DNA from: Solirubrobacterales bacterium
GTDB taxonomy: Bacteria; Actinomycetota; Thermoleophilia; Solirubrobacterales; 70-9
DNA: 62,054 nucleotides
Direction: 5' to 3'
Assembly (NCBI GenBank): GCA_009691195.1
Contig: SHVA01000012.1
Span: forward strand, 1 to 62,054
In this document: positions 23,373 through 31,456 of the stretch, piece by piece
Layout: every line of letters starts with the position of its first letter
Position numbering within the stretch: the first letter of the stretch is position 1
The notes under the pieces: generated by a model
Databases searched by the model: none
Told to the model about the DNA's origin: nothing
What the model saw: the letters and a program-made list of their open reading frames with translations, nothing else
Program-made: the position numbers and the translations under genes

Positions 23373-24943
23373 TTCGTGCGTGAGTCCTCGTCGCGCTGTT
23401 CGGCCTCCAGCGCCTCGCGGGTGAGGCGCGGGCCGAGCCCGGACGGCCCCTCGGGCGGCTCGGGCTCGGGGGCGCTCTCGCGAAGCTTGCGCAGCTCGGC
23501 CCGGACGGCGCTCGGGTTAAGCAGGCGCGCCGCAGCCCGCCGCTCGGGGTCGGTCGGGAAGCCGGTCAGGAGCAGGACCAGCGGGTAGGCGAGCCAGACG
23601 CCGGTCCGCTCTGCGAGCCCCGCGAGTCCGGAGGTCGGCAACAGCAGCTCGCCGGCGAGAACCAGCAGGGTCGCGAGGAGCGCGGCCTGGGTCAGCCGGA
23701 CCCATTCGTAGGGGACCCAGAAGAGCTTCTGGGTGAAGGCGAACATGATCACCAGGACCACCGCGTAGGAGACGACCAGCGAGATGCCCGCCCCGACGAT
23801 CCCGAGAGCCGGGATCAGGACGAGGTTGAGGGCGATGTTGACGATCGTGCCGACCGCGGTGGCAGGGAAGTTGAACTCGGTGCGGCCCGTGCGGCCGAGG
23901 ACGACGACGAGCACCAGGTAGAGCGCGTAGAGCATGATCCCGGTCGAGACGAGGCCAACCGCCTTGTAGGACTCGAAGAACTGGGGCGCCGCGAGCAGGT
24001 CAACGATCCAGCGCGAGAACAGCCACATGCCCATCACCGCGAACGTGGTCAGGGTGACGAACCAGGTGACGATCACGGCGTAGGTCCGCCTCGCCTCGTC
24101 ATCGTCGCGGATCGAATAGGCGAGTGGCGGCCAGGCGAGCTGGAAGCCCTTGACCAGCACGTTGATCGCCTGGGCGAACTTGACGGAGAGCGAGTAGAGC
24201 CCGGCATCGGAGAGACTGGCGAGGCGGACGATCAGGACGCGGTCGATGAAGTTGAGGGAGTACAGCGAGAGCTCCGCCGGCATCGTCGGCAGCCCGAAGC
24301 GCATTATCCGTCGCAGCAGTCCCCAATTGGGGACCAGCGCCAAGCGCCGTCGCGCGAGGAAGGCCATCGGCACCAGGAAAGCCGCCCCGGTCGCGTACTG
24401 GCCGATCAGCAGGCCCTGGGCGCCGTCCTCACGCCCGACCACGAGCCAGACCGTGACACCAATCGTGACCACGACGTTGGCCACGGTGACGACGAAGAAG
24501 GCCTTCGCGCGCTCGTCGATCCGGTAGAGCGCGAGCAGGAACTCGAACATCGTGAAGACCCAGAGGCCGAGGATCGCGATCCTGGTCAGGGTCGCGTCCT
24601 CCTGGCCGAGCAGCAGCTCCGAGAGCGGCCCCGCGAACGGCAAGAGGATCGCCATCCCCACGGTTGTGCTCCAGAACAGCGATGCGAAAGAGGTCTTCAC
24701 CACCTGGTCGGGGTCCTCGCCGGCCTCGTAGTAGAAGCGCAGCAGCGCCTCGATGATCCCGAGCCGGACGACGATGCTGGCCGCGATCACACCGGTCAGC
24801 AGGACCTCGGCTGCTCCGTAGTCGCCCGGGGTCAGGTACCGCGTGTAGAGCGGCAGCAGCGCGACCGCGATCAGCTTCGAGACGACGCTGGAGGCCGTGT
24901 ATGCGGCGCCGGTCGTCGCCAGGCGGCGGAGGTACGAGCCCAT
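23369..24943 (-). CDS. Polysaccharide flippase (Wzx/MOP superfamily)
   Basis: 524 residues with about 14 hydrophobic helices. It begins LATTGAAYTASSVVSKLIAV and LLPLYTRYLTPGDYGAAEVL, the characteristic N-terminus of oligosaccharide flippases that export undecaprenyl-linked units. An acidic, Pro-rich cytoplasmic tail (ending EQRDEDSRTN) of about 55 residues follows the last helix. ATG 24943 is 8 bp after the stop of the ligase-like gene, so flippase and ligase/polymerase are co-expressed. It is the last gene of the five-gene minus-strand unit that begins at 29712. Confidence 0.88.
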   Translation of the reverse strand: MGSYLRRLATTGAAYTASSVVSKLIAVALLPLYTRYLTPGDYGAAEVLLTGVIAASIVVRLGIIEALLRFYYEAGEDPDQVVKTSFASLFWSTTVGMAILLPFAGPLSELLLGQEDATLTRIAILGLWVFTMFEFLLALYRIDERAKAFFVVTVANVVVTIGVTVWLVVGREDGAQGLLIGQYATGAAFLVPMAFLARRRLALVPNWGLLRRIMRFGLPTMPAELSLYSLNFIDRVLIVRLASLSDAGLYSLSVKFAQAINVLVKGFQLAWPPLAYSIRDDDEARRTYAVIVTWFVTLTTFAVMGMWLFSRWIVDLLAAPQFFESYKAVGLVSTGIMLYALYLVLVVVLGRTGRTEFNFPATAVGTIVNIALNLVLIPALGIVGAGISLVVSYAVVLVIMFAFTQKLFWVPYEWVRLTQAALLATLLVLAGELLLPTSGLAGLAERTGVWLAYPLVLLLTGFPTDPERRAAARLLNPSAVRAELRKLRESAPEPEPPEGPSGLGPRLTREALEAEQRDEDSRTN

Positions 24944-24951
24944 CGGCGACC

Positions 24952-26544
24952 CTAAGCGTCAGCGCCGGCCCGGACGGAGGAGCGCTCCGTCGGAGCCGGG
25001 CCGCGGCCGGCCACCGGGAAGGCGAGTGCCCCTCCGACGGCGAGCATCGCCCAGGTCAGCGGGTCGGTCAGGTAGCCCGCATAGCCGATGGTGTGGACCA
25101 GCAGGGCTAAGAAGGCCGCCAGCAATGCGACCCGCGCGAGCCGGGCGGCTCCGGCTGCGCTTCGGGCTGGGTCACCGATCCCGTCGGCGGGTCCGCCGAG
25201 GCCCGGCGCTATCGACCTCATCCCGGCGAGCAGGGTCCAGAGCGAGGCGGCGATCAGCGCCAGGTAGACCGCCAGCCCGACCAGCCCCTGCTCGGCGGCG
25301 ACCGTGACCGGCTCGTTGTGGGAGATCGTGGTCCTGCCCTCCGGAATGTCCTCGGCCGCTCCAAAGGCGTCGGAGAACGACGCGGACCCGTAGCCCTCGA
25401 GGGGCCGGTCGCCGAAGAGGTCGAGCCCCCCCTTGACGAGGGTCGTGCGGCCCTCGGTCAGATCGGCCGCCGCGTCCCTGGCGGTGGAGGCGGAGTCCGA
25501 GACCCCCGCGAACGCATAGACGGCGCCGACGATCGCCAGCGCGCAGACGACGCTGACGGCCAGGCTGCCCTTCCAGCTCCAGCGCAGGGCGCCGAGGACC
25601 GCGACCCCCACCAGCAGCGCGATGAAGCTCGACTGCGAGAAGGCGAACAGGAGGCCGACCCAGATCACCGCGAGGGCCGCGGTGAGGGCGATCACACTGC
25701 GCCTCTCCCGCGTCCACATCAGGCAGGCGAGCAGCAGCACGAGCGCCAGCGCCAGGTAGCGCCCATAGATGTTGGGGTCCCAGAAGAGCGAGTTGACCCG
25801 GAAGTAGAAGTGGAAGTCGTTGGACGCCGAGAACGAGTCGTTCCAGAAGATCGTCTCTGTCAGGTGTTGGGCGATCCCGATCCCGGCGAAGGCCAGCGCC
25901 GAGGCGCCGACGACCGCCAGCGCACCGCCCAGCAACCTCGGAGTCCAATCAACGCTCGCCAGCAGGACGAACAGGGCCGCGAACGGCACCAGGAAGAAGC
26001 CCGCGTTGCGCGCCGCGAAGGCGGCGTCTTCGGAGTAGGCGGCCTGGATGCCGTAGAGCAGCACGGCGGCCGCGAGGGCGAGCGCAAGCGGGCGCGGAAC
26101 CCGCAGCCGCTTGGGGGCCCCGACCGCGGCCGCCTCGCCTGATGCCGGGCGCAGCGAGGAGATAAAGGCTGCCGCGATCCCTGCGACGATCACGGCGTAG
26201 AGGGGCACCAGCAGGTTCGAGCTCTCGCGGCCCGCGTCAACCGGGATCCGGAACGGGAGCGCGGCCAGGGCCGCCAGCGGCAACGCCGCGGGCCAGCGAA
26301 CGAATGCGGCAGTCAGGATCGCGAGCCCGGTCGCGGCGACCGCGAGCGCCCCGATCAGCTTCGGGGCGCTCTCGTGGATCCCGGCGAGGGGACCGTCCCA
26401 GGCCTGCCCCGCGACCAACGCCACCGAGATGACCAGCGCCGCAGCGAGAGCGACCAGCCGGACGCGCGGCGACGGCGCCAGCAGCCCGGCCGCCGCGAAT
26501 GCCGCCGCGGCGATCGTTCCGGCAACCTCGAGCACCTCGCTCAC
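24952..26544 (-). CDS. O-antigen ligase/polymerase-like membrane protein (Wzy_C family)
   Basis: 530 residues with about 12 hydrophobic helices. A large outer loop near residues 345-400 carries DLFGDRPLEGYGSASFSDAF and TTISHNEPVTVAAEQGLVGL. The G-x-G-x-x-x-F and S-H-N-x-x-x-x-x-x-E-x-G-L pattern, with its conserved His, is the hallmark of PF04932 ligases and polymerases. WaaL-type and Wzy-type roles cannot be separated by sequence alone. Its GTG start overlaps the upstream stop (GTGA), and the flippase gene follows after 8 bp. With that flippase it would polymerise or attach exported glycan outside the membrane. Confidence 0.85.
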   Translation of the reverse strand: MSEVLEVAGTIAAAAFAAAGLLAPSPRVRLVALAAALVISVALVAGQAWDGPLAGIHESAPKLIGALAVAATGLAILTAAFVRWPAALPLAALAALPFRIPVDAGRESSNLLVPLYAVIVAGIAAAFISSLRPASGEAAAVGAPKRLRVPRPLALALAAAVLLYGIQAAYSEDAAFAARNAGFFLVPFAALFVLLASVDWTPRLLGGALAVVGASALAFAGIGIAQHLTETIFWNDSFSASNDFHFYFRVNSLFWDPNIYGRYLALALVLLLACLMWTRERRSVIALTAALAVIWVGLLFAFSQSSFIALLVGVAVLGALRWSWKGSLAVSVVCALAIVGAVYAFAGVSDSASTARDAAADLTEGRTTLVKGGLDLFGDRPLEGYGSASFSDAFGAAEDIPEGRTTISHNEPVTVAAEQGLVGLAVYLALIAASLWTLLAGMRSIAPGLGGPADGIGDPARSAAGAARLARVALLAAFLALLVHTIGYAGYLTDPLTWAMLAVGGALAFPVAGRGPAPTERSSVRAGADA

Positions 26545-26984
26545 TGCTCCGCCCCGGTCCGGGAGGGAGCCTCGAGCCGTATCGGCTGGCCTGCGGTCGC
26601 GACCCGGTCAGCCCGGTCAAGGGAAACCTGAAGCCTGTAGGTACCCGGGGCGGCTTGGGAGCCGCCGTTGGTCTTACCGTCCCAGCGGAAACAGTGACGG
26701 CGCTCGCCCTCGAGCTCGCGGTCCCGGGCCAGGGTGCGAACGAGCGTCTCATCGTCAAGCCGCACGATCCGGACGTCTATCTCGTCGTCCCGGGTCAGCA
26801 CAAAGGAGACCGGGACCCTGTCGCCGCCCGGACATCCCCGCTGTTGCTTGCCGGAGACGAGGGCGATCACCGTCCCCTCGCGGCGAAGCTTCTGGGTGAC
26901 GACCATCGCCACCCCTGTCGCCAGCACCAGCACCGCCACAACCGCCGCGGCGACCGTCGGCGCCAGTCGGAGGCGCTCGCTCAG
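26541..26984 (-). CDS. Small membrane-anchored protein with FlgD-Ig-like domain, apparent CTG start
   Basis: 147 residues from CTG 26982-26984. A charged N-terminus (SERLRLAP) precedes one membrane helix (TVAAAVVAVLVLATGVAMVV). The outside domain matches the pattern of FlgD-type Ig folds: VPVSFVLTRDDEIDVRIVRL, then RRHCFRWDGKTNGGSQAAPG and TYRLQVSLDRA. No flagellar genes are nearby, so it is probably an extracytoplasmic adaptor in glycan export. GTG 26939 is the first standard start and would cut into the helix. The CTG overlaps the upstream stop (CTGA) and has AAGGA 9 nt upstream (26994-26998). Exact role unknown. Confidence 0.62.
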   Translation of the reverse strand: MSERLRLAPTVAAAVVAVLVLATGVAMVVTQKLRREGTVIALVSGKQQRGCPGGDRVPVSFVLTRDDEIDVRIVRLDDETLVRTLARDRELEGERRHCFRWDGKTNGGSQAAPGTYRLQVSLDRADRVATAGQPIRLEAPSRTGAEQ

Positions 26985-27793
26985 CCGCCCGATTCCTTGT
27001 CCGAGCCGAGGACCAACGCGACGGGCGCGCCTTCAGCCAACCCTCGGATCTCACCGCTCATCGGCGCGATCTCCTTGATCTCGAGCAGCTGGCCGACCTG
27101 CTGCGCCGCCTCGCGGCCGTCCTTGTCGTACTCGACGAGGCTCGCGACCTCGGGAGTGGAGCTGTTGGTGACGTTGCCGATCGTGAAGCCCGCGCTCTTG
27201 ACCTGGTCGGCGAAGCCCGCGGCGAGGCCGGGAGTGGCTGTGCTGTTCAGGACCGCCACCTCGACCTTCGCGGGAGCCGCCTTCTTCTGTCCGGCATCGC
27301 CGCCGCCATCGCCGAGGAAGCGGCTGGCGCCGAAGGCGAGGCCGGCGAGCAGGAGCACAACGCCGATCACGATCACCACAAGCGACCTGGTCTCGGGGAG
27401 CGAGTCCATGCGGCCGCCCCCGGTGGCCCCGGCGAGCGGGCGGTCGTCGCCGCCACCGCGGCGACGCTGCTCGAAGCGCTGGCGGCGGTCCGCGGCCTGG
27501 CGGGCAAGCTCGGCACGGCGGAAGGCCTCGGCGTCGGCAGCGCTCTTCTTCGGCTTCGCGGCCTTGGGAGCGGCGGCGGCCGTTGTCGCGGCGGTCGCGG
27601 GCTCACCGTCGTCATCGCGATCGACCTCGGGCACCGCGTCAGGCTCCTCGGAACGCTCGAACAGGAACTCGGCGTTCTCGCGAAGCCGGCGAACGTCCTT
27701 GGCCTGGGAGAAATAGAGCAGCGCGAGCGCGGCCAGGCCGAGGAATGCGGCCAGGCCGGCGACAGCTCCGATTTCGCGAATCACGTCAAGCAT
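26981..27793 (-). CDS. Bitopic membrane protein with C-terminal LytR_C domain
   Basis: 270 residues. Helix 1 lies at about residues 8-28 (GAVAGLAAFLGLAALALLYF). A long Ala/Lys/Arg-rich, low-complexity linker (about 35-130) follows, then helix 2 at about 138-158 (LVVIVIGVVLLLAGLAFGAS) and an outside LytR_C-like domain (VEVAVLNSTATPGLAAGFAD, ending VALVLGSD). LytR_C domains usually sit at the end of LytR-CpsA-Psr ligases, which attach glycans to peptidoglycan; here the catalytic part is absent. That suggests an accessory or scaffold in glycan attachment. It starts 32 bp after the dehydratase gene, and its stop is inside the next gene's CTGA. ATG 27793 is the clear start. Confidence 0.75.
   Translation of the reverse strand: MLDVIREIGAVAGLAAFLGLAALALLYFSQAKDVRRLRENAEFLFERSEEPDAVPEVDRDDDGEPATAATTAAAAPKAAKPKKSAADAEAFRRAELARQAADRRQRFEQRRRGGGDDRPLAGATGGGRMDSLPETRSLVVIVIGVVLLLAGLAFGASRFLGDGGGDAGQKKAAPAKVEVAVLNSTATPGLAAGFADQVKSAGFTIGNVTNSSTPEVASLVEYDKDGREAAQQVGQLLEIKEIAPMSGEIRGLAEGAPVALVLGSDKESGG
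26994..26998 (-). promoter_or_regulatory. Shine-Dalgarno that supports a CTG start
   Basis: Minus-strand AAGGA lies 9 nt upstream of CTG 26984, inside the last codons of the upstream gene. The alternative GTG at 26939 has no comparable ribosome site at proper spacing. Confidence 0.45.
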
Positions 27794-27825
27794 CAGCCGG
27801 TGCGGCGCGGGATGTTACGCGAGCT

Positions 27826-29712
27826 TCAGCCGCCAGCACTCAGCGTGGCATCGTCGCGGCGCTTCTTGACCATCTCAACGGTCTCATCGGCGAGGTTCGC
27901 CTCGTCGCCCGCGCGCACGAGCTGCTCCAGCCGCGTCACCGCGATCTGGACCCACTCGGGGTCGAGCGGCACGCGCCGGACGGCCCGGACGATCTTGTCG
28001 GCCGCCGTTGGCTGGGGGCGCTCGTCGAAATTGAACAGCTCCTCATGGAGCTTCTCGCCGGGGCGGCGCCCGGTGAACTCCACGGCGATATCCACGTCGG
28101 GCTCGAAGCCCGCGAGCCGGATCATGTTGTGGGCCAGCTCGACGATCGGGACGGGCTCGCCCATCTCGAGGACGAAGACCTCCCCGGTGCCGGCGCCGAG
28201 GTCCCCGGCCCTGATCACGAGCTGGACCGCCTCGGGGATGGTCATGAAGTAGCGCGTCATGTCGGGGTCGGTGACGGTGACCGGGCCGCCGCGCTCGATC
28301 TGGCTGCGGAAGATCGGGACGACGCTGCCCGAGGATGCGAGCACGTTCCCAAAGCGGACGGTGATGAAGCGGGTCTGCGGATAGCGGTGGCGGGCGGCGT
28401 CAACGATCCACTCGGCCATCGCCTTCGAGGCGCCCATCACGGTCCTGGGGTTAACGGCCTTATCGGTTGAGACGAGGACGAAACGCTCGCAGCCCGCGGC
28501 GGCGGCGGTGTCGGCCGTGACCCTGGTCGCGATCGCGTTGTTGCGGACCGCCTCGAGCGGGTTCGACTCCATCAGCCCGACGTGCTTGTAGGCCGCGGTA
28601 TGGAAGACGATGTCGGGGTGGTAGCGCTGCATCACCTCGAGCATCCGGTCGGGCTCCTTGCAGTCGGCCAGCACCGCCTCGACCCGGGTGAAGTGGCGCT
28701 CCGCGACCATCTCGCGGTCAATCCGGAAGAGGTGCTCCTCGGCGTGATCGACGAGGACCACGAGCTTGGGCCGAACGCGCGCGATCTGGCGCACCAGCTC
28801 AGAGCCGATCGAGCCGCCGGCGCCCGTGACCAGCACGACCTTGTCCTGGATGTAGGCCCCGACGCGGTCCAGCTCCATCAGCACCGGCTCGCGGCCGAGG
28901 ACATCGGTCACCTCGACATCGCGGAGCTGCTTGGTCAGCTGCACGCCTCCGCGCAGCAGCTCGAACACGGTCGGCAGGGTGCGGACGTTGACATCGCGCT
29001 CGCGGCAGGCCGTGACGACCTTGCCACGGAGCTCGCCGGAGGCGGACGGGATCGCGATCACGACCTCGTCAGGGCCCATCTCATCCAGGATGCGGCCGAT
29101 CTCCTCGGTCGTGCCCAGGACCTTGACGCCGTGCAGCCGCATCCCGCGCTTGCGCGGGTCGTCATCGAGGAAGCCGATCGCGTGGGACCCGAGGTTGGGG
29201 TTGAGCTGGAGCTCGCGGGCCACCATCTGGCCGCCGGAGCCGGCGCCGACCACGATCACGTTGCGGGCGCGGCTGGACGAGGCCCGCCTCGCCGGGCGCT
29301 CGACCACCATCCTCACGAGCAGCCTCGCGCCACCGACCAGGACCAGCGTCAGCAGGAAGTCGGTGATCACGACCGAGCGGGGAATCGCGAAGTCGTAGGG
29401 GCGCAGCAGATAGAGCGAGACCGCCAGGATCACGCTGGAGACGGCGGTGGCCCTGAGCACGACGGCGTAGTCGGGCAGCCGGAAGTAGCGCCACCACTTC
29501 TCGTACATGCCGAAGGCGGCGAAGACGATCAGCTTGCCGACGACGACGAAGCCGATCGTGCCGACGAGCATGTCGTCGTAGCGGACGGGGACGCCCGAGG
29601 AGTCGATGAAGCGAAGCCGGAATGCCAGGTAGTACGCGAGCGCGACCAGTGCGGCGTCCGCTGCGATCTGCAGGATCCGATACCGATATACGGGGTAGTA
29701 GAGCCGATCCAC
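27826..29712 (-). CDS. Membrane nucleotide-sugar 4,6-dehydratase (FlaA1/CapD family)
   Basis: 628 residues. Four N-terminal membrane helices (about 10-130) and a CoA-binding-like Rossmann region (VIVVGAGSGGQMVARELQLN) precede the short-chain dehydrogenase domain with VLVTGAGGSIGSELVRQIAR. The catalytic segment reads STDKAVNPRTVMGASKAMAE. The Met in MGASK replaces the usual Tyr, as is normal for large WbpM/PglF-type UDP-GlcNAc 4,6-dehydratases. The family makes UDP-4-keto-6-deoxy sugars for bacillosamine-, fucosamine- or quinovosamine-like residues. GTG 29712 is preferred over an upstream ATG (29799) that lies over the divergent dedA start. It is the first gene of a five-gene unit, with TAGAAT 10 nt upstream. 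Confidence 0.9.
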   Translation of the reverse strand: MDRLYYPVYRYRILQIAADAALVALAYYLAFRLRFIDSSGVPVRYDDMLVGTIGFVVVGKLIVFAAFGMYEKWWRYFRLPDYAVVLRATAVSSVILAVSLYLLRPYDFAIPRSVVITDFLLTLVLVGGARLLVRMVVERPARRASSSRARNVIVVGAGSGGQMVARELQLNPNLGSHAIGFLDDDPRKRGMRLHGVKVLGTTEEIGRILDEMGPDEVVIAIPSASGELRGKVVTACRERDVNVRTLPTVFELLRGGVQLTKQLRDVEVTDVLGREPVLMELDRVGAYIQDKVVLVTGAGGSIGSELVRQIARVRPKLVVLVDHAEEHLFRIDREMVAERHFTRVEAVLADCKEPDRMLEVMQRYHPDIVFHTAAYKHVGLMESNPLEAVRNNAIATRVTADTAAAAGCERFVLVSTDKAVNPRTVMGASKAMAEWIVDAARHRYPQTRFITVRFGNVLASSGSVVPIFRSQIERGGPVTVTDPDMTRYFMTIPEAVQLVIRAGDLGAGTGEVFVLEMGEPVPIVELAHNMIRLAGFEPDVDIAVEFTGRRPGEKLHEELFNFDERPQPTAADKIVRAVRRVPLDPEWVQIAVTRLEQLVRAGDEANLADETVEMVKKRRDDATLSAGG

Positions 29713-29722
29713 GCGACGAGCG

Positions 29723-29728
29723 ATTCTA
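29723..29728 (-). promoter_or_regulatory. -10 element of a probable near-leaderless promoter
   Basis: Minus-strand TAGAAT (five of six to TATAAT) ends 10 nt before GTG 29712. Transcription would start about 3 nt before the start codon. No Shine-Dalgarno is seen. This would drive the dehydratase-LytR_C-FlgD-like-ligase-flippase unit. Confidence 0.45.
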
Positions 29729-29801
29729 GTCCCCGCCGCTAGGATGTAGCGGCTTCGCCGGGGCCTCTCGCAAGCTTGCCACCGCGGTGGCACCAACACC
29801 C

Positions 29802-30482
29802 ATGACCGACTTCATCGTCGACCCACTGGTCAACTTCGCCACCGATCTGATCGGTGCGATCGGCTACGCGGGCATCTTCGTGCTGATGCTGCTCGAGAGC
29901 GCCTGCATCCCGATCCCGAGCGAGGCGACGATGCTGTTCGCGGGCTTCAAGGTGGACGACGGCGACCTGACGCTGATCGGGATCACCCTCGCCGGCGTCG
30001 CCGGCAACGTGGTCGGGTCCTGGGCGGCCTACGCGGCCGGCTACTACGGCCGGCTCGAGCTGCTCGAGCGCCACCGCGTGTTCCACGTCAATCCCAAGCA
30101 CCTGGCCTGGGCCGACGACTGGTTCCAGCGCCACGGTGAGGCCACCGTCTTCTTCAGCCGGATGCTGCCGATCATCCGCACCTTCATCTCGCTTCCCGCG
30201 GGCATAGCGCGGATGCCCTTCTGGCGCTTCACGATCTACACGGTGGCCGGCTGCCTCCCCTGGGTGCTGCTGCTCGGCTGGATCGGCGTGCAGGTGGGCG
30301 ACAACTGGGAAGCGTGGAAGGACAAGCTCCACTACTTCGACTACGTGGTGATCGCGGCCGTGATCGGGCTGATCGCGTACGCGCTGATCAAGCGCCGTCG
30401 GAGCGGTCCCGGCGAGCGGGAAGACCCGGAGCGCGAGGCTGGGGAGGCCCCGCGCGACATCGAGCCCGCCCCCGAGGGATAG
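29802..30482 (+). CDS. DedA-family membrane protein
   Basis: 226 residues with about five hydrophobic helices. Family marks are MLLESACIPIPSEATMLFAG and FFSRMLPIIRTFISLPAGIA, the paired re-entrant loops with acidic and Arg residues seen in DedA proteins. Family members are linked to lipid-carrier handling, including undecaprenyl-phosphate translocation, which fits the UppP gene 2 bp downstream. The C-terminal tail is charged and ends IEPAPEG. ATG 29802 (MTDFIVDPL) is preferred over GTG 29787. Confidence 0.88.
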   Translation: MTDFIVDPLVNFATDLIGAIGYAGIFVLMLLESACIPIPSEATMLFAGFKVDDGDLTLIGITLAGVAGNVVGSWAAYAAGYYGRLELLERHRVFHVNPKHLAWADDWFQRHGEATVFFSRMLPIIRTFISLPAGIARMPFWRFTIYTVAGCLPWVLLLGWIGVQVGDNWEAWKDKLHYFDYVVIAAVIGLIAYALIKRRRSGPGEREDPEREAGEAPRDIEPAPEG

Positions 30483-30484
30483 GG

Positions 30485-31456
30485 GTGGAGGCCGGCGAAG
30501 CCGGCATCTCCGTCGCGCGAGCCGCTGCCCTGGGAACCGTCCAGGGACCGACCGAGCTGCTTCCCGTCTCCAGCTCGGCCCACCTCAACCTGATCCCCTG
30601 GGCGCGGGACTGGGGCTGGGAGTCGCTCGACCCCCAGGTGCGCAAGAGCTTCGAGGTCGCGCTGCACGCCGGCGCCGCCGCCGCGCTGCTGATCGGCCAG
30701 CGCAGGGCGATCGCCGATGAGCTCGCCTCCTTCAACGCCCGGCGCGCCGCGGTGCTGGCGCTTTCATTTCTGCCCCCGGCGGTGATCGGCGTCGCGCTCG
30801 AGCGCCAGATAGAGCGCCACCTCGGAGGCCCCGGCACGACCGCCGCCGGCCTCGTGGCTGGAGCCGCCGCGATGGCGGCCGCCGACCGCATGCCCCAGGA
30901 GCGCGGGCGCGGAGACGCCGGCGCGGCCGACGGGCTGGCGCTGGGCGTGGCACAGGCCGCAGCCCTTGCACCGGGTGTCTCCCGCAACGGGGCGACCCTC
31001 GCCGCGGCCCGTTGGCGGCACTTCAGCCGCGAGCAGGCGAACATGCTCTCGCGCACCGTCGCGCTTCCGGTGATCGTCGGGGCCACCGTGGTCAAGGGCG
31101 TGCGGTTGCGCAGCCGCGGCCTGCGGCCCGCGGACCGGCGGGCGTTCGCGGCGGGCACGGCGGCCTCCTTCGCCTCGACGCTCGCCTCCCAGGCGCTGAT
31201 CCGCGTGGTCGAGCGCGACCGGGCGCTGTGGCCCTACGCCGCCTACCGGATCGGGCTCGCCGGGCTCGTGGCCGCTCGCATGGCCAGTCGGAGCCGGCAG
31301 TCGAAGCGACCCGCGAGGGACGGTGCCTCCATGAACGGCGCGGCCGGCGCCTCGGGGATCGCCGGCGCGCCTGCCGGCTCGGCAAACGGCACGACCCGGG
31401 ACCCCGGGCCGCGTCCGGCCTCGCCTTCCAGTCCGCTTCTGGAAGGCCCGGCATGA
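30485..31456 (+). CDS. uppP: Undecaprenyl-diphosphatase
   Basis: 323 residues of the BacA/UppP family. The protein dephosphorylates undecaprenyl diphosphate to recycle the lipid carrier used by peptidoglycan and the glycans of the neighbouring locus. The two signature stretches are GTVQGPTELLPVSSSAHLNL near residue 15 and APGVSRNGATLAAARW near residue 160. The first normally reads PTEFLPVSSSGHL and the second GVSRSGAT; both catalytic neighbourhoods are intact. The last roughly 50 residues form a Gly/Ala/Ser/Pro-rich tail, unusual for the family. GTG 30485 is 2 bp after the dedA stop. ATGA overlaps purM downstream. Confidence 0.9.
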   Translation: MEAGEAGISVARAAALGTVQGPTELLPVSSSAHLNLIPWARDWGWESLDPQVRKSFEVALHAGAAAALLIGQRRAIADELASFNARRAAVLALSFLPPAVIGVALERQIERHLGGPGTTAAGLVAGAAAMAAADRMPQERGRGDAGAADGLALGVAQAAALAPGVSRNGATLAAARWRHFSREQANMLSRTVALPVIVGATVVKGVRLRSRGLRPADRRAFAAGTAASFASTLASQALIRVVERDRALWPYAAYRIGLAGLVAARMASRSRQSKRPARDGASMNGAAGASGIAGAPAGSANGTTRDPGPRPASPSSPLLEGPA

